Shown: positions 43,515 to 52,976, counted from the first letter of the stretch. The stretch: 64,000 bases of DNA from Acidobacteriota bacterium (GCA_016192145.1 JACPUT010000003.1:1-64000), one strand, 5' to 3'. Notes: generated by a model not told the origin, from the sequence alone. A program made the numbers and translations.

Positions 43515-44423
43515 TCACACCGGCAGCGCGTCGAGGTTGCCCCCGCACACCACGGCGCCGATGGGCCCGCCACCCGGGCAGGCACCCCGCATGAGCGCCG
43601 CCACCGCCACGGCGCCGCCGGGCTCCGCACCGAGGCGCAGCTCACGCCACAGCCAAGCCTGGGCCTCGGCGATGGCCACCTCATCCACGAGGAGCGTGGG
43701 TTCCGCCCCCTCCCGGAGGATCGACCAGGCCAGCTGCCCCACGCTGGGCGCCCCCAGGCTCGTGCGGGCGGCCCCCTCGGCCTTCACCGGCACGGGATGC
43801 CCCGCCCGTTGGGCTTCGAACAGGCCTGGACAGCCTTCGGGCTCCACGGGGATCACCCGGGCCTGATCGCCCAGGGCCAGAGCCACGCCCGCTGGAAAAC
43901 CGCCGCCGCCCACGGCCAGGAGCCAGCGGGTCACCTGGGGCGCCTGCTCCAGCAATTCGAGCCCCAGGGTCCCTTGCCCGGCCACCGTGGGTTCCTGGTC
44001 GTAGGGATGGACGAGGGGCCAGCCCGTGGCGGCGGCCCGTGATTCGGCCGCCGCGAAGGCATCCCCGGGCACGGTGCCGACCAGGTGGAGATCCACCCCC
44101 AGGGCTCTCATCGCAGCGATCTTCGCTTGGGCCGCCGTGGTCGGCACGTAGATGTGGGCCCGCTTGCCCAGCCGCGCCGCCGCCCAGGCCACAGCGAGCC
44201 CATGGTTCCCCCCGCTGCAGGCGAGGATGTCCGCCTCGTCCAATTGCAGGAGGCTGTTCACGGCCCCGCGGGGCTTGAAGGACCCCGTGATCTGCAGGGA
44301 TTCCAGTTTGAGGGTCACCGTGCGCGGCCCCAGGGGCGTCGGCAGCTCCACTTCCACCACCGGCGTGAGACGGAGGTGCCCTTCGATCCTCGCCCGGGCT
44401 TCCAGGATCAGGCGGCGGTCCAT
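43515..44423 (-). CDS. PLP-dependent threonine/serine dehydratase-like enzyme
   Basis: 302 residues from ATG 44423. Fold-type II PLP enzyme: lysine in GSFKPRGAVNSLLQL (about residue 50), CSGGNHGLAVAWAA as PLP-phosphate site and VGGGGFPAGVA as Gly-rich loop, GAVVCGGN at the C-terminus. It lacks the regulatory ACT domain of biosynthetic IlvA and is short, fitting catabolic threonine/serine dehydratases or serine racemases. Start overlaps the NUDIX stop by one base (TGATG). Confidence 0.88.
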   Translation of the reverse strand: MDRRLILEARARIEGHLRLTPVVEVELPTPLGPRTVTLKLESLQITGSFKPRGAVNSLLQLDEADILACSGGNHGLAVAWAAARLGKRAHIYVPTTAAQAKIAAMRALGVDLHLVGTVPGDAFAAAESRAAATGWPLVHPYDQEPTVAGQGTLGLELLEQAPQVTRWLLAVGGGGFPAGVALALGDQARVIPVEPEGCPGLFEAQRAGHPVPVKAEGAARTSLGAPSVGQLAWSILREGAEPTLLVDEVAIAEAQAWLWRELRLGAEPGGAVAVAALMRGACPGGGPIGAVVCGGNLDALPV

Positions 44424-45028
44424 CAGAACCCCAGCCTGGAGCGGAACGCGGGCCAGCCCTCCCATTGCAGAAGTTTCAGGATCGCCGTGAGCACGAGGGC
44501 GTGGTGGATGCGGCCCTCCCGCATCATCCTTTCCCACTCCGGCCAGGCGCAGGCCCACACCCGCAGCTCCTCCGCCGCGTCCAGCTCCAGTTCGCCCACG
44601 GGACGGCAATCCAGGGCCAGGAAGGTATGGCACCGGTTGGTGAGGGTGGCGGGATTGGGCGTGCAGGAGCCCAGTGCGATCAGGGTTCCCGCTTCATGGC
44701 CCGTCTCCTCCCGCAACTCCCGGGCGGCGCTCGCCATGGGGGATTCCCCTTCGTCGCAGGAACCGCCGGGAACCTCCAGCGTGGCCTCGTCGATGCCGTG
44801 CCGGAATTGCTCCACCACGAGCAGCTCCCCCTCCGGAGTGAAGGCCACCACGTTCACCCAATCCGGGCCCTGCAGGCGGTAGAAGGAGTGCCGGTGTTCC
44901 GTATGCGGGCTCCGCCGTCGGGCCACGATCTGCTTGAACAGGCGGCTGTCCTGCCGGATGTCCTCACTCTCTTGGATCCAGGGCTGGGCGGGATCGAAGC
45001 CCTCGGAGTGGGATCGGAGCAGGCGCAT
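44423..45028 (-). CDS. NUDIX hydrolase (ADP-ribose pyrophosphatase-like)
   Basis: 201 residues. Complete NUDIX box GGSCDEGESPMASAARELREETGHE (part: GGSCDEGES and REETG) at about 115-137. Upstream VVAFTPEGELLVVEQFRHGIDEATLEVPGG resembles ADP-sugar pyrophosphatases (the RQYR/EVPAG region). Cytosolic housekeeping of nucleotide sugars is probable. Confidence 0.9.
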   Translation of the reverse strand: MRLLRSHSEGFDPAQPWIQESEDIRQDSRLFKQIVARRRSPHTEHRHSFYRLQGPDWVNVVAFTPEGELLVVEQFRHGIDEATLEVPGGSCDEGESPMASAARELREETGHEAGTLIALGSCTPNPATLTNRCHTFLALDCRPVGELELDAAEELRVWACAWPEWERMMREGRIHHALVLTAILKLLQWEGWPAFRSRLGF

Positions 45029-45059
45029 GGCTCAATTATGGGGTATGCGTCGGAAAGCG

Positions 45060-45142
45060 GATCGCGAATGACGCGAATGGGGCGAATAAATAAATCAGTT
45101 ATTCGCGTCATTCGCGCCTTCATTCGCGTCATTCGCGATCCA
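45060..45142. repeat. Iterated-word hairpin 7 (GCGAATGAC words)
   Basis: GGATCGCGAATGACGCGAAT (45060-45079) plus GGGGCGAATAA, facing TTATTCGCGTCATTCGCG, a CTTC spacer, and ATTCGCGTCATTCGCGATCC. Arm words are CGCGAATGA. Between the NUDIX start and the uridine kinase stop. Confidence 0.88.
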
Positions 45143-45146
45143 GATT

Positions 45147-45791
45147 TCAGTGCGCCTCGCCACGCTCCAGTTTGCCGAGGATGTGGTGCAGCAGCATGTC
45201 CAGGGCGGTCTTATTCTCGACGCCGGTGGGCACGATGATGTCCGCCCAGCGCTTGCTCGGCTCCACGAACTCCATGTGCATGGGCCGCACCGTGCCCAGG
45301 TACTGCTTCACCACGCTCTCGAGGCTGCGCCCGCGCTCGGACATGTCGCGCTCGATGCGGCGGAGGATGCGGATGTCGGCATCGGTATCCACGAAGACCT
45401 TCACATCCAGCTGCTCACGGATTTCCGGGAGGGCGAAGAGCACGAGGCCTTCCAGGATCACCACGGGACCCGGGGCCATGGATGCTTCCCAGCCCGTGCG
45501 ATCCGACACCGTGAAATCGTAGATGGGCTTGCAGATCTCCTCGCCCCGCTTGAGGGCCTCCAGGTGCCCGGCCATGAGCTCCACGTCCCAGGCCTTGGGG
45601 TGGTCATAGTTGATGGGGTTGGGCGCGAAGCGGGCCTTGTTGATCTCCTTCGGAGCGTAGTAGGCGTCCATATCCAGGAGGGTGGCCTCCACCTTCCGGC
45701 GCTTCAGGCGGCGGATGAGCTCCCGCGCCACGGAGGTCTTTCCACTGCCCGATCCCCCGACGATTCCCACCAGCCATGGCTTGTCCGACAC
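45147..45791 (-). CDS. udk: Uridine kinase
   Basis: 214 residues from the GTG at 45791, chosen because AGGAGG lies five bases upstream; the ATG at 45809 has none. Pyrimidine salvage: phosphorylates uridine and cytidine. P-loop VGGSGSGKTS, then LDMDAYYAPKE, INYDHPKAWD (substrate site), VVILEGLVLF and RRIERDMSERGRS. Normal length for Udk. Confidence 0.92.
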   Translation of the reverse strand: MSDKPWLVGIVGGSGSGKTSVARELIRRLKRRKVEATLLDMDAYYAPKEINKARFAPNPINYDHPKAWDVELMAGHLEALKRGEEICKPIYDFTVSDRTGWEASMAPGPVVILEGLVLFALPEIREQLDVKVFVDTDADIRILRRIERDMSERGRSLESVVKQYLGTVRPMHMEFVEPSKRWADIIVPTGVENKTALDMLLHHILGKLERGEAH

Positions 45792-45893
45792 ACCGACCTC
45801 CTGGACCATTGTGCCCTGCCCCCTGGCGCCCATCCGCGCACTTGTCATTCAATCTGCCCTGGAAATCTTGGGTGGCAGGGCCTCCAGCGAGCA

Positions 45894-45968
45894 CCCATCC
45901 CCTCCATCCCCTTTATCCAGGCGAGAACAAATTTTAAAAGCCTGGATAAGGGGGATGGAGGGGATGGG
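45894..45968. repeat. Iterated-word hairpin 8 (CATCCCCTC words)
   Basis: 29-base arms (45894-45922 and 45940-45968) complementary at 28 of 29 positions. Each arm repeats CCATCCCCT and ends at TTATCCAGGC. 17-base AT-rich loop. Located in the 268-base divergent gap between udk and the next plus-strand gene, where nothing else stands out. Confidence 0.9.
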
Positions 45969-46059
45969 TATTTGAAAGCGGCAAACCCGTTTTGAACCGA
46001 TTCCGGGCATTCAAGACGCGGGTTTCCTTGCCCAATGGGGTCCGTGATAACGTTCCCCC

Positions 46060-46680
46060 ATGCGCCCCCTCCTTTTGCCCGCCCTCGCGCTCCTGGCCTT
46101 GGGAATCGGCTGTGATTCCGAGGATCCCAAGCTACCCGCCCAGCTCTACGAGGAGGCCCGCGTCGCCAACCTCCAGGGGAAGGGACTCGAGGCCCGGGTG
46201 ATGATGAAGAACCTCATCTCCGCCTACCCGGACAGCCCCGCCGCCCAACAGGCCAAGGGCGATCTGATGATCATCGACACCCTGATCAAGCGGGAGCAGG
46301 ATCAGCAGCTCCAGCGGGTGCGGGGCGACCTCCGCCGCCTCAACGATGCCCTGGGCCGCCACCGGTCCAAGAAGGGCGAGTATCCCGCCAACCTCTCCGA
46401 CCTCGTACCCGAATACCTGGATCGCGTACCCGAGACCCCTTGGGGCCATCCCTACCTCTATCGGCCTTTCGTCTCCAGGCCCATCCAGGATGTCCAGGTC
46501 AAGCGCGGCCCCGTGCGGCAGGTCTTCAACACCAAGTTCGACGCCTACTACCTGACCTGCCTCGGCAAGGACATGACCCCCGGCGGTGAAGGCCTCGCCC
46601 AGGACACCCTCATCAACACCGGTGACACCATCAAGGAAGCCTGGCTCCCCGTGATCCCGCAGCCGCAGCCGGTCCGGTAG
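46060..46680 (+). CDS. Lipoprotein with pseudopilin GspG-like domain
   Basis: 206 residues. Lipoprotein signal MRPLLLPALALLALGIGC. Residues about 28-65 look like a TPR-type helical hairpin (VMMKNLISAYPDSPAAQQAKGD). The C-terminal half has the type II pseudopilin pattern without its N-terminal methylated helix: LNDALGRHRSKKGEYPANLSDL (part: KGEYPANLSDL), YLDRVPETPWGHPYLYRP. Function unknown; likely periplasmic, anchored to a membrane. Confidence 0.78.
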   Translation: MRPLLLPALALLALGIGCDSEDPKLPAQLYEEARVANLQGKGLEARVMMKNLISAYPDSPAAQQAKGDLMIIDTLIKREQDQQLQRVRGDLRRLNDALGRHRSKKGEYPANLSDLVPEYLDRVPETPWGHPYLYRPFVSRPIQDVQVKRGPVRQVFNTKFDAYYLTCLGKDMTPGGEGLAQDTLINTGDTIKEAWLPVIPQPQPVR

Positions 46681-46704
46681 ATCCCCAAATGCCACGGATA
46701 CCAG

Positions 46705-47466
46705 ATGTTCGCTGTCCTGCTCGTACCTTGCCAATCCGCCCCAGCTCCGGTGCTCCGGGATTTCCAGGTGGAGGGCCTGGACCTGGCCCGCGCCGCACGT
46801 TGGGCCGAATTGAAATCCCTCTGCGCAGAGCGGATCTCCTCGACCCCCGCTGACCCAGTCGCGGAAGTCCTCATGGCGTACGCGGAGCTTGGCCTGGGGA
46901 GCCCCGAGACCGCGCTGTCGCGGCTGACTCCCATCCTTGCCTCGAAAGCCGCCAGCCCCCTTGCATGGTGGGTTTCCGGGCTGTGCCACATCCACCAGGG
47001 CACCTTCGAACTGGCAGTGGAAGATGCCCGCCGCCTGAGTGACTTCCACCCAGACCTGGCCTTCGAACTCCTCCAGAGACCGGCCCTGTTAAAGCACCTC
47101 GGATGCGAAGGCCCCCTCCCACGCCGCGTGATTCCGAATGCCACGCGCCTGGACCAACCGTCCGCCCCAACCTATCCCGCCGGAGCCCGCAACCTGGGCA
47201 TCCACGGGGATGTGGTGATGGATCTCATCCTGGATGCCCAGGGCAAGCCCATCGCGGCCAAGGCGATCTGGGGTCCGCCGCTCCTGGTCCCCACGGCGGT
47301 GGACTACGCGAAGACCTTCACCTTCAAGCCGATCCTTCCCACCGGAGGACCGGTGATGCTGAGGATCTCCGTGCCGTTTCGGCTCGTGAGGGGAGCCAAC
47401 TATCAGGCGGCACCCAAGCAACTTCTTGCCTCGGACGCATTGGAAAGGCCCTCGGATTCCAAATGA
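46705..47466 (+). CDS. TonB C-terminal domain protein
   Basis: 253 residues. Short hydrophobic N-terminus (MFAVLLVPCQSAPA, possible signal), helical middle with TPR-like spacing (about 20-135), and a TonB C-terminal domain (about 150-235): PTYPAGARNLGIHGDVVMDLILDAQGKP (part: GIHGDVVMDLILD), TFKPILPTGGPVMLRISVPF. It lacks the usual long Pro/Lys spacer and strong TM anchor of TonB, so a role other than energy transduction is possible. 24 bases after the preceding lipoprotein gene. Confidence 0.8.
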   Translation: MFAVLLVPCQSAPAPVLRDFQVEGLDLARAARWAELKSLCAERISSTPADPVAEVLMAYAELGLGSPETALSRLTPILASKAASPLAWWVSGLCHIHQGTFELAVEDARRLSDFHPDLAFELLQRPALLKHLGCEGPLPRRVIPNATRLDQPSAPTYPAGARNLGIHGDVVMDLILDAQGKPIAAKAIWGPPLLVPTAVDYAKTFTFKPILPTGGPVMLRISVPFRLVRGANYQAAPKQLLASDALERPSDSK

Positions 47467-47496
47467 GAAGCGGGCCGTCATGGCCCGCTTCTCATT
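47462..47496. terminator. Bidirectional terminator
   Basis: Perfect 15-bp stem AATGAGAAGCGGGCC/GGCCCGCTTCTCATT with loop GTCAT, between convergent genes; it includes the stop codon of the TonB-domain gene. Only short T/A runs flank it. Confidence 0.85.
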
Positions 47497-47511
47497 CGGA
47501 ATTGGCAGGGA

Positions 47512-48549
47512 TCAGCCCTTCACGCCCCAATCCAGCACGACCTTCCCGCTCTGCCCACTGCGCATGGCGTCGAAGCCCTTCTGGAAGTCGTCGATGCCGT
47601 AGCGGTGGGTGATGATGGGGCTGAGGTCCAGGCCGCTCTGGAGCATGGCGACCATCTTGTACCAGGTCTCGAACATCTCGCGGCCGTAGATGCCCTTGAT
47701 GATGAGCCCCTTGAAGATCACCTGGCTCCAATCGATGGCCTGCTCGCCGGGCATGATGCCCAGCATGGCGATCTTGCCACCGTGGTTCATGGTGTCGAGC
47801 ATCTGGCGGAAGGCGCGGGCATTGCCGCTCATCTCCAGGCCCACGTCGAAGCCCTCGGTCATGCCCAGGTTCTGCATCACCTGCTTGAGGTCGTCCTTGG
47901 CCACGTTCACGGCGGCCGTGGCGCCCATCTTCTTGGCCAGGTCCAGGCGGTAGTCGTTCACGTCGGTGATCACGACGTGGCGCGCGCCCACGTGTTTGGC
48001 GATGGCGGCGGCCATGATGCCGATGGGGCCGGCGCCGGTGATGAGCACGTCCTCGCCCACGAGGTCGAAGCTCAGGGCCGTGTGGGCGGCGTTGCCATAG
48101 GGATCGAAGATGGCGGCGAGGTCATCGGGGATGTTGTCCGGAATGGCGTAGACGTTCTCGGCGGGGATCACCAGGTACTCCGCGAAGGAACCGGGGCGGT
48201 TCACGCCCACGCCCACGGTGTTCCGGCAGAGGTGGCGCTTGCCGGCGCGGCAATTGCGGCAGAAGTGGCAGGTGAGGTGCCCTTCCCCGCTCACGCGATC
48301 GCCGGGCTTGAAGGCCTCCACCTCGGAGCCCACCTTCTCCACGATGCCGAAATACTCGTGACCTACGACCATGGGCACGGGGATGGTCTTCTGGCTCCAC
48401 TCGTCCCAGTTGTAGATGTGCACGTCGGTGCCGCAGATGGCCGTCTTGTGGATGCGGATCATGACGTCACGTACGCCCATCTCGGGCTTGGGGGCGTCCT
48501 GGGTGATCCAGATGCCTTCCTCGGACTTGGACTTGATGAGGGCTTTCAT
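47512..48549 (-). CDS. tdh: L-threonine 3-dehydrogenase
   Basis: 345 residues from ATG 48549 (GGAG eight bases upstream). NAD-dependent oxidation of threonine to 2-amino-3-ketobutyrate. Zinc MDR family: catalytic-zinc Cys in [27 protein letters not shown], structural-zinc [15 protein letters not shown], Rossmann [14 protein letters not shown], and [13 protein letters not shown] typical of Tdh. Works with Kbl, 3 kb away on the same strand, to give glycine and acetyl-CoA. Confidence 0.95.
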   Translation of the reverse strand: MKALIKSKSEEGIWITQDAPKPEMGVRDVMIRIHKTAICGTDVHIYNWDEWSQKTIPVPMVVGHEYFGIVEKVGSEVEAFKPGDRVSGEGHLTCHFCRNCRAGKRHLCRNTVGVGVNRPGSFAEYLVIPAENVYAIPDNIPDDLAAIFDPYGNAAHTALSFDLVGEDVLITGAGPIGIMAAAIAKHVGARHVVITDVNDYRLDLAKKMGATAAVNVAKDDLKQVMQNLGMTEGFDVGLEMSGNARAFRQMLDTMNHGGKIAMLGIMPGEQAIDWSQVIFKGLIIKGIYGREMFETWYKMVAMLQSGLDLSPIITHRYGIDDFQKGFDAMRSGQSGKVVLDWGVKG

Positions 48550-48597
48550 ACGCAACTCCAGCCTCCCATTTCAACACCAAGCCGCCGGAAGGCCAAC

Positions 48598-50238
48598 TTA
48601 GCGCCGTGCCGCCGGCAAAAGCAGCCGGAAGCCCGCGCCGTCCTTCACGCTCCGGTCCAGCTCCAGATCCCCGCCCAGGCTCCGCGCCAGGCGGCGGCAG
48701 AGGGCCAGGCCCAAGCCCACGCCCGGGGCGGTGCGCGCCGAAGCATGGCGGCTCTTGTGGAAGGGATCGAAGAGGTCGCGCTGCTCCCCAGGGGGGATGC
48801 CCGGGCCGTGATCCCGCAGCTGCAATACCACACCGCGTCGGCCGGGCAACGCGTCGAGTTCCAGATCCCCGGCCCCGTACTTGCACGCGTTGTCCACGAG
48901 GTTGTACAGGATCTGCTCCACCACCAGGGCATCCACCCGCACCACGGCTTCCACCAGCGCGGAGTCCACGCTCAGGTGCAGGGGCATCCCGGCTTGATCC
49001 GCCCGGGCGCGGAGCCGGGGCAGCACCTGATCGAGCAGTCCATCCAGGGGCAACGCCACCAGGTTCCCCTCGCGGCGCGCCTCCAGCCGGGCGTAGGCCA
49101 GCATGTTTTTCACGAGGTGATCCAACCGGTCCGCCTCCACGGCGAGGCTCTGCACGAGCTCCTGCCGGGCTTCGGGATCGGGCACCATGTCCTTCGCTAG
49201 GAGTTCGGTGTAAAGGCGAAACGTGGTCAGCGGTGTGCGCAGCTCATGGGTGACGGAGGCCGCCAGGGCCCCACGCCGCTCCCCTTGGATCACCGCCCGG
49301 TAGAGGGCGAAGGCGCCGGCCGCGGTCCCCGTCAGCACGCAAGCCCAGCCGAAAGCCAGGCCGAGCCGCGTGGCCCTGCGCGCCCGCCAGGAACCCGCGG
49401 GCCCTTCCCCGGGCACCAGCTCATAGGGGAGGGTTCCCAGGCGGGGGCGATCGGAGCTGAGGCCACCGTGGGCCGGTCGGAGCTCCGCCTTCGGAAGCTC
49501 CCCCCGGATCGTGCTCAGCAACACTTCCCGCATCCCCTCGGCATCCATCCAGGATCCCTGGATCCGCTCGGCCTCTCCCACCCAGATCTGCCGGGCGAGG
49601 AAGAGATCCCCTCCCTCCCAGAACGGCACCCACCCCCCCTGATGCAGGAACCCCTGCCGGGGCGTGCCGTTGCCACGCCGCTGCTCGTACTCCACCACCT
49701 GCTCCCGGCTGATCAGCACCGCACCCTGCCGGGCCATGGCCGCTTTCAGGGAGCCAAGCGTGAATCGGCCGGCCAGCGCCGCCAGCCCGGAGGAGGCCAC
49801 CTGGAGGCGTTGAGGATCGAGGGCCAGGCCGCGAGCCCGCGCCCGATCCGCCCCTTCCGGCACCTGCGGAGAGGTGAAACGGCCCAGCGCATCCACCTGG
49901 AAGCGAACCTTCACCAAGGGGTCATCCCCCAGGAGCAATGGCGACGGGACCCAAGGGCCGGCTTGGGGCACCGGTTGATCCGTATGGGCCTGCCCCAGGG
50001 GACTGAAGGGTGCGTAGTGGGACCAGGGGCGGGCACTCTCCGGGGCCAGGAAGAGCCCCATGGTGGCGTCCATGCGCGCCAGGGCTTGCCGCACCTTGGA
50101 TTCTGAAGCCACCCTGGCCTGGGCGGCCTGCTCGCCCCGATCCGAGCGGAGGGCCTCCAGGGTCACCCAGGCCATGGCACCGAGGCCCAGGATCAGGCCC
50201 AGGCCAAAGCCCAGAGCGACCGGCCGCCGCAGCCTCAC
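48598..50238 (-). CDS. Sensor histidine kinase
   Basis: 546 residues from a GTG start overlapping the regulator stop (GTGA). Transmembrane helices at about 8-26 and about 290-310 enclose a periplasmic sensor of some 260 residues without recognised domain. HisKA: AASVTHELRTPLTTFRLY; HATPase: NLVDNACKYGAG, LRDHGPGIPPGEQRDLFDPF, GVGLGLALCRRLA. Partner of the adjacent OmpR-type regulator. Placed between tdh and kbl. Confidence 0.92.
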   Translation of the reverse strand: MRLRRPVALGFGLGLILGLGAMAWVTLEALRSDRGEQAAQARVASESKVRQALARMDATMGLFLAPESARPWSHYAPFSPLGQAHTDQPVPQAGPWVPSPLLLGDDPLVKVRFQVDALGRFTSPQVPEGADRARARGLALDPQRLQVASSGLAALAGRFTLGSLKAAMARQGAVLISREQVVEYEQRRGNGTPRQGFLHQGGWVPFWEGGDLFLARQIWVGEAERIQGSWMDAEGMREVLLSTIRGELPKAELRPAHGGLSSDRPRLGTLPYELVPGEGPAGSWRARRATRLGLAFGWACVLTGTAAGAFALYRAVIQGERRGALAASVTHELRTPLTTFRLYTELLAKDMVPDPEARQELVQSLAVEADRLDHLVKNMLAYARLEARREGNLVALPLDGLLDQVLPRLRARADQAGMPLHLSVDSALVEAVVRVDALVVEQILYNLVDNACKYGAGDLELDALPGRRGVVLQLRDHGPGIPPGEQRDLFDPFHKSRHASARTAPGVGLGLALCRRLARSLGGDLELDRSVKDGAGFRLLLPAARR

Positions 50239-50936
50239 GGCTGCGCTCCCACGAACTGATATCCCCGCCCCCTCAGGGTGAGGATGATGCGCGGTGCGGC
50301 AGCGTCGTCCCGCAGCTTCTCCCGGAGCCGGGCGATGTGCATATCCACCGTGCGCGTCTCCACCGCATCCGGATTGAGCCGCCAGACCTGGGCGAGGATG
50401 TCATCCCGCCCCACGACGCGCCCCGCATGGCTCACCAGGAAGAGCAGCAACTCCGCCTCCCGCTCGGAGAGCGGCGTGGAGGTGCCATCGGCGAAGCGGA
50501 GCTCCCGGTGCCCAAGATCCAGAACTCCACCCGGTACGGGCACCTCCCGGGGCGCCTCTGGCCGGGCCGGGGATCGACGCAGCACCGCCTCTACCCGGGC
50601 TGCCAGCTCCAGGGCTCCAAAGGGCTTCACCATGTAGTCGTCCGCGCCGAGCTTCAAGCCCCTGACGCGATCCTCCTCATCCCCCCGGGCGGTGAGGATG
50701 ATGACCGGCAGCGCGGAGCGGCGACCCCGCACGGCGCGAAGGATATCCAAGCCATCCCCGCCCGGGAGATTCAAATCCAGGAGCAGCAGGTCGAAGTCGT
50801 CGGCCTCGGCCTTCACCTGGCCCGAAACGGCGTCCTCGGCCTCGATCACCTCGAACCCATGGAAGCGCAGGCTGTGCAGGATGCCGCGCCGGATGGCGGA
50901 ATCGTCCTCGATGACCAGGATTCGCTGCTTGGACAT
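50235..50936 (-). CDS. OmpR-family response regulator
   Basis: 233 residues. Receiver domain (about 1-118): acidic pair VIEDD, phospho-acceptor Asp in LLLLDLNLPGGDG (about 53), Lys in VKPFG. Winged-helix DNA-binding domain (about 135-230): LSEREAELLLFLVSHAGRVV, VDMHIARLREKL, ILTLRGRGYQF. Cotranscribed and coupled with the histidine kinase. Confidence 0.95.
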   Translation of the reverse strand: MSKQRILVIEDDSAIRRGILHSLRFHGFEVIEAEDAVSGQVKAEADDFDLLLLDLNLPGGDGLDILRAVRGRRSALPVIILTARGDEEDRVRGLKLGADDYMVKPFGALELAARVEAVLRRSPARPEAPREVPVPGGVLDLGHRELRFADGTSTPLSEREAELLLFLVSHAGRVVGRDDILAQVWRLNPDAVETRTVDMHIARLREKLRDDAAAPRIILTLRGRGYQFVGAQP

Positions 50937-51077
50937 GGGTAGCCGTGGGAGTTGAAGCCCCAGGATGGCAGACCGCGCAGCGCCCGCCAGCCCTCCCACC
51001 CCCTTGTGACGGAGCTTTTACAATGGGCGGCCCATGGACACCGCACCTTGGAGGGAGGAAATCCACCCGAGGCTCCC

Positions 51078-51425
51078 ATGCGCTCCCCCTTCCTTCTCCT
51101 CCCCGCGATCCCGGGGATCGCCCTGCCCCTGGCGGGACAGGCGGCCACGGGCTCCATCCAGGGCCGCGTGGTGCAGTTGGCCAGCGGCGAACCCGTACCC
51201 GGCGCCTTGGTGCGGATCCACCAGCCGCGCCTCGGCGTGGAACGCACGGCCATCACCGACGCCCTGGGCTACTTCAGGATGCAGCTGCTGCCGCCGGAGA
51301 CCTACACCCTGGAAGTGAACCATCCGGGCTTCCAGGGGCTACCCCGCCAAGTGCCCATCAGCACCGATCGGCCCGCCAAGGTGGTGGTGTGGGTGAAGCG
51401 GGAGGGTGTACCCCCCAAGGAGTGA
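51078..51425 (+). CDS. Secreted carboxypeptidase-regulatory-like domain protein
   Basis: 115 residues from ATG 51078 (GAGG upstream). Signal peptide MRSPFLLLPAIPGIALPLAG, then one CarboxypepD_reg-like Ig fold: GSIQGRVVQLASGEPVPGALV, TDALGYFRMQLLPPETYTLEV (parts), ending WVKREGVPPKE. Such domains usually sit at the N-terminus of TonB receptors; here it stands alone as a small exported protein. Confidence 0.82.
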   Translation: MRSPFLLLPAIPGIALPLAGQAATGSIQGRVVQLASGEPVPGALVRIHQPRLGVERTAITDALGYFRMQLLPPETYTLEVNHPGFQGLPRQVPISTDRPAKVVVWVKREGVPPKE

Positions 51426-51435
51426 GGGGAAACCT

Positions 51436-51616
51436 GCTTGAAGCCGGATCGTGCAATTGGGTTTGCATGGAGCGGGCTTTGGGCTATCGGCTCTAGGCTC
51501 TTGCCGATTCCGGCCTTGCATTGGTCCGACCAATGGTGAATCGACCGGAATTGCCGTGCCCAGCTAGAGCCTAGAGCCGGAAGCCCAGAGCCAATCGCAC
51601 GATCCGGGTTGAAGCC
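51436..51616. repeat. Iterated-word hairpin 9 (GGCTCTAGGCTCT words)
   Basis: Outer arms GGATCGTGCAATTGG and CCAATCGCACGATCC, middle arms CGGCTCTAGGCTCT and AGAGCCTAGAGCCG, inner TTCCGGCC/ GACCGGAA. Words such as GGGCTTTGGGCTA and GGCTCTAGGCTC repeat within the arms. The largest of the set (about 180 bases), between convergent genes. Confidence 0.78.
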
Positions 51617-51640
51617 TTGGCGATGCTCGCCTCTGAGCCC

Positions 51641-52834
51641 CTACTGGATCACGCCCAATTCCCGCCCCACCTTGGCGAAGGCGGCCACGGCGGTGTCGAT
51701 GTCGGCGATGGTGTGGGCGGCGCTCATCTGGGTGCGGATGCGGGCCTGGCCCTTGGGGACGACGGGGAAGAAGAAGCCGATGACGTAGACGCCCTCGTCC
51801 AGCAGGCGCTTGGCGAACTCCTGGGCCAGGGGGGCTTCGTAGAGCATCACGGGGATGATGGGGTGCTCGCCGGGCAGGAGTTTGAAGCCGAGCTTCGTCA
51901 TCTCGGTGCGGAAGTGGAGGGCGTTGGCGCGGAGCTGCTGGCGGAGGGCGTCGCCCTGGTCGAGCATGTCCAGCACCTTGAGGCTCACCGCGGTGATGAC
52001 GGGGGCGAGGGTGTTGGAAAAGAGGTAGGGGCGGGCCTTCTGGCGGAGCATGTCCACCATGGCCTTGGAGCCGCTCACGTAGCCACCGGAGGCGCCGCCC
52101 AGGGCCTTGCCGAGGGTGCCCGTCATAAGGTCCACACGGCCCATGACGTGGTGGTGCTCGTGGGTGCCGCGGCCCTGCTCGCCGATGAAGCCCACGGCGT
52201 GGCTGTCGTCCACCATGACCATGGCGTGGTACTTCTCGGCCAGATCGCACACGGCGGGCAGGTTGGCGATGTAGCCGTCCATGGAGAACACGCCGTCCGT
52301 GACCACCAGCTTGAAGCGGGCCCCGGCGGCGTCGGCCTCCTGCAGCTTGGCCTCAAGGTCCGCCATGTCGGAATTGGCGTAGCGGAAGCGCTTGGCCTTG
52401 CAGAGACGGATGCCATCGATGATGGAGGCGTGGTTCAAGGCATCGCTGATGATGGCGTCCTCCTCACCCAGCAGCGCCTCGAAGACGCCGCCGTTGGCGT
52501 CGAAGCAGGAGCCGAAAAGGATGGTGTCCTCGAAGCCGAGGAACTTCGAGAGCTTGGCCTCCAGTTCCTTGTGGATGTCCTGGGTGCCGCAGATGAAGCG
52601 CACGGAGGAGAGCCCGAAGCCGTGCTTGGGCAGGGCCTCCTGGGCGGCCTTGATCAGGTCCTCGCGGCCCGACAGGCCCAGGTAGTTATTCGCGCACATG
52701 TTGATCACGCGCTTGCCGTTCGCCTCCACCCAGGCCCCCTGGGGGCTCGTCATCACCCGTTCCCGCTTGAAGAGGCCCTCGGCCTCCAGCTGGCCGAGCT
52801 GCTTGAGAAGGTGGTCGTTGAAGGCGGCGTGCAC
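51641..52834 (-). CDS. kbl: 2-amino-3-ketobutyrate CoA ligase (glycine C-acetyltransferase)
   Basis: 397 residues, alpha-oxoamine synthase family. Cleaves the Tdh product with CoA to glycine and acetyl-CoA. [16 protein letters not shown] near residue 55, [21 protein letters not shown] lysine region [31 protein letters not shown]. Normal length. Same strand as tdh but separated by a two-component system and a small divergent gene. Confidence 0.95.
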   Translation of the reverse strand: MHAAFNDHLLKQLGQLEAEGLFKRERVMTSPQGAWVEANGKRVINMCANNYLGLSGREDLIKAAQEALPKHGFGLSSVRFICGTQDIHKELEAKLSKFLGFEDTILFGSCFDANGGVFEALLGEEDAIISDALNHASIIDGIRLCKAKRFRYANSDMADLEAKLQEADAAGARFKLVVTDGVFSMDGYIANLPAVCDLAEKYHAMVMVDDSHAVGFIGEQGRGTHEHHHVMGRVDLMTGTLGKALGGASGGYVSGSKAMVDMLRQKARPYLFSNTLAPVITAVSLKVLDMLDQGDALRQQLRANALHFRTEMTKLGFKLLPGEHPIIPVMLYEAPLAQEFAKRLLDEGVYVIGFFFPVVPKGQARIRTQMSAAHTIADIDTAVAAFAKVGRELGVIQ

Positions 52835-52866
52835 GGGAACCTCGAATCAAAGGTTTAGTGTAGAGA

Positions 52867-52964
52867 GGGAACGCGAATGGCGCGAATGAAGAGCAAATGG
52901 CGCAAATGGGAGCTTTGAATTTATTTGCGCTATTCGCTCCCTGTTCGCGCCATTCGCGTTCCCC
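52867..52964. repeat. Iterated-word hairpin 10 (GCGAATGG words)
   Basis: Left arm (52867-52907): GGGAACGCGAATGGCGCGAA followed by AGCAAATGGCGCAAAT. Right arm (52923-52964): ATTTGCGCTATTCGCTCCC then GTTCGCGCCATTCGCGTTCC. Long near-perfect complement with 15-base loop. It ends 12 bases before the -35 box of the asparagine leader promoter, between divergent kbl and asnA-like genes. Confidence 0.9.
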
Positions 52965-52976
52965 TTCCCCTTTTCC

